From positions 186,001-250,000 of the forward strand of contig WAOW01000004.1 of NCBI GenBank assembly GCA_015521085.1: a stretch of DNA of 64,000 bases. Reading direction: 5' to 3'. The DNA is from Candidatus Thermodiscus eudorianus. GTDB taxonomy: Archaea; Thermoproteota; Thermoprotei_A; Sulfolobales; Acidilobaceae. The position numbers were made by a program, and so were the translations under genes. The notes below the pieces were generated by a model, which saw only the letters and a program-made list of their open reading frames with translations, made no database searches and was not told the DNA's origin. Of the stretch, positions 59,031-64,000 are shown in pieces. Within the stretch, counting starts at the first letter, position 1, and every line of letters begins with the position of its first letter.

Positions 59031-61106
59031 GTGGAGCTAGATGCACACCTGGTGTTCCCCGGGTTGGTTAGGGTAGGGGTCGACGTGGGAGGCACCTTCA
59101 CGGACTTCGTCTTCTTCGACGAGGAGAGCGGTAGGCTGTGGACTCACAAGGAGTCCACCACCCCCCGGAGACCGGTCGTGGGGATCATATCGGGGCTCTC
59201 ATCCAACATAGACGAGTTCAACACCATAGACACCCTTATCCACGCGACTACCATAGGCACGAACATGTTCCTGGGCCAGATGGGCATAGAGCCGCCCAAG
59301 GCCGTGTTATTCACCAACAAGGGCTTCCGAGACATCATAGAGATCGGGAGGCAGAACAGGCCCAGCCTATACGACCTGAACTACGAGAAGCCCAAGCCCC
59401 TCATACCACGGGAATACAGGGTGGGGGTCGCGGGTAGGATAGACGCTGAGGGGAACATCATAGAGGAGCTAGACGTCAAAGACCTAGCCGAGAGGGCCAG
59501 GCGCTTCTGCAGGGAGGAAGGAGTCAAGGTCTTCATAGTATCCTTCCTACACAGCTACGCCAACAACACCCACGAATCCACCGCCAAGGAGGTGATAGCC
59601 AGGGAATGCCCCGGCTCAATAGTAGTAACCGGGTCCGAGATAGACCCAGAACCCATGGAGTTCGAGAGGACAAGCACAGCAGTAGTAAACGGGCTGCTAA
59701 AGCCAGTGCTCTCCAAGTACCTGGAGGAGCTCGACGAGGAGCTAAGGAGGAGGGGCTTCAAAGGCCTACTACTGATAATGCAGAGCAGCGGCGGCGTCTC
59801 AAGCATAAGAGAGGCCCTGGAGAGGCCAGCGGCATTCATAGAGAGCGGCCCAAGCGCCGGGGCCGTCGCCGTGGCACACCTCTCAAGGATCCTGGGAATC
59901 GACAAGGCCCTGGGCTTCGACATGGGCGGGACCACCGCCAAGGCGTCAAGCATCATAGGCGGCGAGCCAGAGGTCGTCGAGGAATACGAGGTCGGCGGTA
60001 AGGTGCACATGGGCCGGCTAGTCAGGGGGAGCGGCTACCCGGTGCGATTCCCCCACATAGACCTGGCCGAGGTGAGCGCCGGCGGGGGGACGATAGCGTG
60101 GATAGACCCTGGCGGGGGCCTGAGGGTAGGACCCATAAGCGCGGGAGCCGATCCCGGCCCGGCCTGCTACGGTAAGGGGAGCATGGAGCCGACTATAACG
60201 GATGCAAACCTAGTCCTAGGCAGGCTGCCCACACAGCTGGCCGGGGGCCTGAGGCTTAGGGTCGACCTCGCGGAGAGGGCTATCCGGGAGAAGATAGCTA
60301 GGCCTCTCGGAATCGACCTGGTAGAGGCGGCCTGGTCGATCATAGGCTTGGCCAACACGGTCATGGCGAGGGCCCTTAGACTGGTTAGCGTTGAGAGGGG
60401 CCACGATCCGAGGGAGTTCGCTCTATTCGCCTTCGGCGGCGCCGGCCCGCTCCACGCGGTCGAGATAGGGAGGGACATCGGCGTCTCTAAGATAATCATT
60501 CCACCCTACGCCGGCGTCTTCAGCGCCCTAGGCCTCCTCGTGGCCGATTACAAGCACAGCCTCCACAGGGCCATCGTCAAGAAGGCAGGCGAGGTCACAG
60601 AGGACGTGTTGGAGGAGGTGTTCAGGGGGCTTGAGGCCGAGGCCAACAGGATACTGGAGGCGGAGGGCGTCCCGGTGGAGAGGCGTAAGATGCTCAGGTA
60701 TGTAGACGTGAAGTACTGGGGACAAGCCTATACGCTGAGGGTCCCCTACAGGGACAGCATCCGCCGGCTAGTGGAGGATTTCGAGAGGCTCCACGAGGCT
60801 AGGTACGGTTTCAGCAGCCCCGGGGAGGAGGTTGAGCTGGTCGTAGCCAGGGTAGATGCCATCGGTGTAACCGAGAAGCCCGTTATCAAGGCCGTCTCCG
60901 AGGGCCGCGGCGGGGCTGTTGGTGAGAGGGACGTGTTCTTTGAGGGGGGATGGTATAGGGCCCCGGTTTATCGTAGGGAGGGGCTAGGCGTTGGATCTGT
61001 GGTGGAGGGACCTTCTATCGTCGAGGCTAGTGATACCACTATCGTGGTCCCGCCCGGGTATCGCGGGGTCGTGGATGAGCTGGGGGATCTAGTCATAGTG
61101 GGGTGA
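59031..61106 (+). CDS. hyuA: Hydantoinase/oxoprolinase subunit A
   Basis: A 691-residue ATP-dependent subunit of the hydantoinase A/oxoprolinase family. The N-terminal phosphate-binding motif is VRVGVDVGGTFTDFVFFDEE, and conserved parts include IHATTIGTNMFLGQMG, GFDMGGTTAKASSI and FAFGGAGPLHAVEIGRDIGV. With subunit B it opens cyclic amides such as N-methylhydantoin or 5-oxoproline, or carboxylates ketones in related enzymes. The substrate is not decided by the sequence; a gamma-glutamyltransferase 4 kb away would make 5-oxoproline chemistry plausible. GTG 59031 is chosen after GGTGGGAC. Confidence 0.9.
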   Translation: MELDAHLVFPGLVRVGVDVGGTFTDFVFFDEESGRLWTHKESTTPRRPVVGIISGLSSNIDEFNTIDTLIHATTIGTNMFLGQMGIEPPKAVLFTNKGFRDIIEIGRQNRPSLYDLNYEKPKPLIPREYRVGVAGRIDAEGNIIEELDVKDLAERARRFCREEGVKVFIVSFLHSYANNTHESTAKEVIARECPGSIVVTGSEIDPEPMEFERTSTAVVNGLLKPVLSKYLEELDEELRRRGFKGLLLIMQSSGGVSSIREALERPAAFIESGPSAGAVAVAHLSRILGIDKALGFDMGGTTAKASSIIGGEPEVVEEYEVGGKVHMGRLVRGSGYPVRFPHIDLAEVSAGGGTIAWIDPGGGLRVGPISAGADPGPACYGKGSMEPTITDANLVLGRLPTQLAGGLRLRVDLAERAIREKIARPLGIDLVEAAWSIIGLANTVMARALRLVSVERGHDPREFALFAFGGAGPLHAVEIGRDIGVSKIIIPPYAGVFSALGLLVADYKHSLHRAIVKKAGEVTEDVLEEVFRGLEAEANRILEAEGVPVERRKMLRYVDVKYWGQAYTLRVPYRDSIRRLVEDFERLHEARYGFSSPGEEVELVVARVDAIGVTEKPVIKAVSEGRGGAVGERDVFFEGGWYRAPVYRREGLGVGSVVEGPSIVEASDTTIVVPPGYRGVVDELGDLVIVG

Positions 61107-61109
61107 TTC

Positions 61110-62771
61110 GTGGTGGATCGGTTGACGGTTGAGGTCATAAAGAACGCCGCGATCTATGCCAGCGAGGAGATGGGTGTTGTCCTCCGGAACACCGCTTACA
61201 GTCCGAATATAAAGGATAGGCTGGACCACACGTGCGCTATACTCTCGCCTAGGGGGGAGCTGGTGGCCCAGGCCGAGCACATACCAGTGCATATCGGTAG
61301 CATGGCTGTGGGGGTCGAGAACATTATGAGGTGGCTATCGGAGAAGGGCGTCGAGCTGGGCGAGGGCGACATTGTGATGGCTAACGACCCCTTTCTAGCC
61401 GGCACCCACTTGAACGACGTGACCCTCATGAAGCCAGTATACATCAAAGGAACCATGGTGGCGATCGTCGCCGATAAGGCCCACCACGTGGATGTAGGCG
61501 GTATGATACCGGGGAGCATTGGGGGTGGTGCCAGGGAGCTCCTGCAGGAGGGCATCGTGATACCCCCGGTTAAGATCGTCGAGGGGGGTAGGCTACGGGA
61601 TGATATAATAGAGCTCGTGAAGGCCAACGTCAGGACCCCGGCATACTTCGAGGGCGACTTGAAGGCGCAGATCGCCGCGTTGAACGTCGGCGAGAGGCGT
61701 ATAGTCGAGCTGGCCGAGAGGTACGGGGTCGACGCCCTGCTGGAGGCTTGGGAGGAGATACTATCCTACACCGAGAGGTATACCAGGAGCAAGGTGGAGG
61801 GCCTGGGCGTGGAGGGCGAGTGGAGCGCCGAGGACTACATGGAGCTGCGAGACGGGGACGCGGTGATCAAGGCAACCCTATCCATCAAGGGCGACAGGAT
61901 AGGAGTGGACTTCACGGGCACGAGCCCCCAGGTGGAGGAACCCATAAACGCTGTATACGGCGTCACCGTGGCCGCGACGATATTCGCCCTCAAATCCACC
62001 ATCGACCCGGAGATGCCTGTTAACCACGGCTTCTTCAGGGTCGCGTCGATCAACGCCCCTAAGGGCAGCCTGGTGAACCCCTACCCCGGCGCTCCCGTGA
62101 GTGGTGGGAACACGGAGACGAGCCAGAGGATCGCCGACGTGGTCTTCAGGGCGTTGTCCATGGCCCTCCCAGGCAGGGTTCCCGCCGCTAGCTGCGGCAC
62201 TATGACTAACGTGATGATTGGGGGCCGCGTCGGTGGCAGGGCGTGGGCCTTCTACGAGACCATAGCTTGCGGCCAGGGCGCCAGGCCGGTGAAGGACGGG
62301 GTTGACGGCGTGCAGACCAACATGACTAACACGCTGAACACGCCGATCGAGAGGCTCGAAAAAGAGTACCCGGTACTCTTCGTTAGATACGAGCTGAGGG
62401 GCGACAGCGAGGGTCCAGGCCGCTATAGGGGAGGCCTCGGGGTGACCAGGGCATTCAAGCTGACCCGTGGAAGGGCGACGCTAACCGTGATGGCGGAGAG
62501 GTGCAGGCACAGGCCCTGGGGCCTAGCGGGCGGGAGTAGTGGTGAGCCAGCCAACCACTATGTCGTGAGGAGCGACGGCGGGATAGTGGAGCTGGGGTGC
62601 AAGGCCTCCGTGACACTCGGGGAGGGCGACACGGTCTACATAAACACCCCGGGCGGCGGCGGCTACGGAGACCCCTGCTCCAGGGATAGGAGCCTGGTCG
62701 AGAGGGATGTGAGGGGAGAAAAAGTCAGCCTGGATAGGGCCCTCCAAAAATACTGTTACAGGGCCCCCTAG
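61110..62771 (+). CDS. hyuB: Hydantoinase/oxoprolinase subunit B
   Basis: A 553-residue partner of HyuA, starting 3 bases after it. Family stretches: ASEEMGVVLRNTAYSPNIKD near the N-terminus, MANDPFLAGTHLNDVTLMKP, PGSIGGGARELLQEG, and NPYPGAPVSGGNTETSQRIA. The C-terminus has YINTPGGGGYGDP, the usual end of this family. Its stop shares CTAG with the convergent symporter gene, which may import the substrate. Confidence 0.92.
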   Translation: MVDRLTVEVIKNAAIYASEEMGVVLRNTAYSPNIKDRLDHTCAILSPRGELVAQAEHIPVHIGSMAVGVENIMRWLSEKGVELGEGDIVMANDPFLAGTHLNDVTLMKPVYIKGTMVAIVADKAHHVDVGGMIPGSIGGGARELLQEGIVIPPVKIVEGGRLRDDIIELVKANVRTPAYFEGDLKAQIAALNVGERRIVELAERYGVDALLEAWEEILSYTERYTRSKVEGLGVEGEWSAEDYMELRDGDAVIKATLSIKGDRIGVDFTGTSPQVEEPINAVYGVTVAATIFALKSTIDPEMPVNHGFFRVASINAPKGSLVNPYPGAPVSGGNTETSQRIADVVFRALSMALPGRVPAASCGTMTNVMIGGRVGGRAWAFYETIACGQGARPVKDGVDGVQTNMTNTLNTPIERLEKEYPVLFVRYELRGDSEGPGRYRGGLGVTRAFKLTRGRATLTVMAERCRHRPWGLAGGSSGEPANHYVVRSDGGIVELGCKASVTLGEGDTVYINTPGGGGYGDPCSRDRSLVERDVRGEKVSLDRALQKYCYRAP

Positions 62772-64000
62772 CTCGATAGTATCCTGTAGTACTCCAGCCT
62801 CTTCTCCCTACTCACCGGCTTCGTAACAGCGGATACTAGTAGGGCTACTATGAAGTTCACTATGAGCCCGTAGGTTCCTGCCACCGCCGGGTGGTACCCG
62901 GTTATGCCCAGCGCGCCCGCGATGGGGAACCTGTTGCAGAGGGCTATGTTGACGGCCAGCCCTACAAGGGTGCCCGCTATGACTCCAGCCTTCGTGAACC
63001 ACGCCCTCTTGGAGGGGAACACCGCTCCTATGACTGCCGGCAGGAACTGGAGGGCGCCGCTGGCGCTCAGGGCTACGATATCGAATATGAGTCCCGGCTT
63101 CTTTATTGTGAAGTACCAGGCTATCAGGCCCCAGATTATTATCCAGAGCCTGCCCACCAGCACCAGCTCTTGCTCGCTTGCCTTCGGCCTAAAGTACCTC
63201 TGGTATAGGTCCCTCGTCAACACCATGCTCGTCGCGCCCAGGAGGCTGTCTAGCGTGCTCATAGCGGCGCTGGCGGCCCCGGCCAGTAGGAAGCCCGCGA
63301 AGACTGGTGGTGTTAGGGTGTATACCATGTAGGCCATCACGGCGTCCCTACTGCCGTAGGTCTTGACGAGTGCCTGTATGAATCCCGGCTCAAGCACCGT
63401 CTTGCCGGCTATCACTAGGCCGGTCGCGTTGAACACGGCGGCGGCTAGGCCTACTAGGGCGGCTGGTATGTAGTAGCTTGAGACGTATAGCGCCATACCA
63501 GCGCTGCTCAGCCTAAGTGTAGTCTTGTCCCTCGCCGAGTAGTACCTGAGCCACATGTGGGGTAGGAGTATGACTCCCACGCTGAATACTATGATGAAGC
63601 TTGTAGCCAGGTCCACCGGCCAGTTCATGGTTAGGAGCTTGGGGTTGACCTGCCTGACCTGGTCCATTAGCCCGCCTAGCCCTGGGAAGAACTTGTAGAG
63701 TATGTATAGGCCTGCGCCCCAGACTCCGATGTACATCCAAACGCCCTGTAGGGCGTCGGTCCAGAAGGCGGCCCTGTTGCCGCCGACGACCAGGTAGAAG
63801 ATGGTCACGCCCATGAAGAAGAGGCTGGCCCACTCGAATGGTATCTTACCGGCGCTACCCACGCTCAGTATGATGCCGAGCCCGATAGCCTGCACCACCA
63901 TGTAGGCGATCACGAAGGTGGCCTGGGTTATCGCCGTTATCAGCCTGACGGCCTCGCTCTCATAGTAGTCGGAGAGCAGGTCGGCCGGGGTTATGTGGCC
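62768..64000 (-). CDS. Sodium/solute symporter (SSS family), 5' end outside window
   Basis: At least 411 residues of a membrane symporter of the sodium:proline/pantothenate type, with about ten helices in view. Landmarks: GGNRAAFWTDALQGVWMYIG, LLPHMWLRYYSARD (a family hallmark region), GFLLAGAASAAMSTLDSLLG where SSS proteins hold Na+ ligands, then SASGALQFLPAVIGAVFPSK. The frame is open to the window edge without reaching the N-terminus. The substrate could be the cyclic amide or amino acid handled by HyuAB, by position only. Confidence 0.9.
   Translation of the reverse strand, partial: GHITPADLLSDYYESEAVRLITAITQATFVIAYMVVQAIGLGIILSVGSAGKIPFEWASLFFMGVTIFYLVVGGNRAAFWTDALQGVWMYIGVWGAGLYILYKFFPGLGGLMDQVRQVNPKLLTMNWPVDLATSFIIVFSVGVILLPHMWLRYYSARDKTTLRLSSAGMALYVSSYYIPAALVGLAAAVFNATGLVIAGKTVLEPGFIQALVKTYGSRDAVMAYMVYTLTPPVFAGFLLAGAASAAMSTLDSLLGATSMVLTRDLYQRYFRPKASEQELVLVGRLWIIIWGLIAWYFTIKKPGLIFDIVALSASGALQFLPAVIGAVFPSKRAWFTKAGVIAGTLVGLAVNIALCNRFPIAGALGITGYHPAVAGTYGLIVNFIVALLVSAVTKPVSREKRLEYYRILSS

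Noticed and set aside
1-64000. tRNA, rRNA and CRISPR arrays
   Set aside because: I looked for the T-loop consensus, for regularly spaced repeats with unique spacers and for conserved rRNA segments and found none. Repeats in the kinase and subtilase genes are coding.

Overview
The window looks like chromosome of a hyperthermophilic archaeon of the Thermoproteota (crenarchaea, most likely Desulfurococcales-like). Reasons: AT-rich TATA boxes upstream of many genes, frequent GTG and TTG starts, strong use of AGG and ATA codons, an archaeal-type AspRS, a HerA/NurA pair, a ThiR-type regulator, a homologue of the Sulfolobus protein-lysine methyltransferase aKMT, and a Vps4/CdvC-like AAA ATPase. I saw no rRNA, tRNA or CRISPR array. 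The species assignment is an inference.

Layout. 1-5 kb: a partial multidrug-type ABC exporter and a LolD/FtsX-like ABC pair. 5-13 kb: a surface propeller protein, a NifX-like protein, a membrane serine protease, TrpRS, AspRS, MetRS and a MarC protein. 13-18 kb: an operon of two MinD-like ATPases with ferredoxin inserts plus a NifX-like protein, then a DUF47 regulator with a PiT phosphate transporter. 18-22 kb: a radical SAM enzyme, panE-panB, an aKMT-like methyltransferase and a class II aldolase.

22-36 kb is the accessory part. It starts with a membrane receptor with a seven-bladed extracellular propeller and an intact cytoplasmic Ser/Thr kinase. Downstream on the same strand come a two-domain protein of unknown function, a 599-residue coiled-coil protein, two related helical proteins that resemble ESCRT-III/CdvB, an MIT-like AAA ATPase of the Vps4 type and an FHA-domain coiled-coil protein. 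I read this as a candidate kinase-controlled, ESCRT-like membrane-remodelling system that I cannot match to a named system. Next to it are a decayed VapBC pair, a restriction-modification pair and a second disrupted PIN-domain gene.

36-64 kb: pyrF, HerA and NurA; a zinc-ribbon protein; ThiR; a cell-surface locus (1907-residue subtilase with a beta-helix tail, a Thr-rich stalked membrane protein, a GT-C glycosyltransferase and a propeller protein with one membrane anchor); then DUF445, cupin, rubrerythrin, gamma-glutamyltransferase and an ABM-fold protein; an ECF vitamin-type transporter; hyuA-hyuB; and a partial sodium/solute symporter.

Two window-wide patterns stand out. Six of nine convergent gene pairs overlap by exactly 4 bases, five of them at a CTAG that supplies both stop codons, and the three exceptions all flank accessory genes. 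An 11-base near-palindrome, GAGGGWCCCTC, occurs ten times, often between genes.
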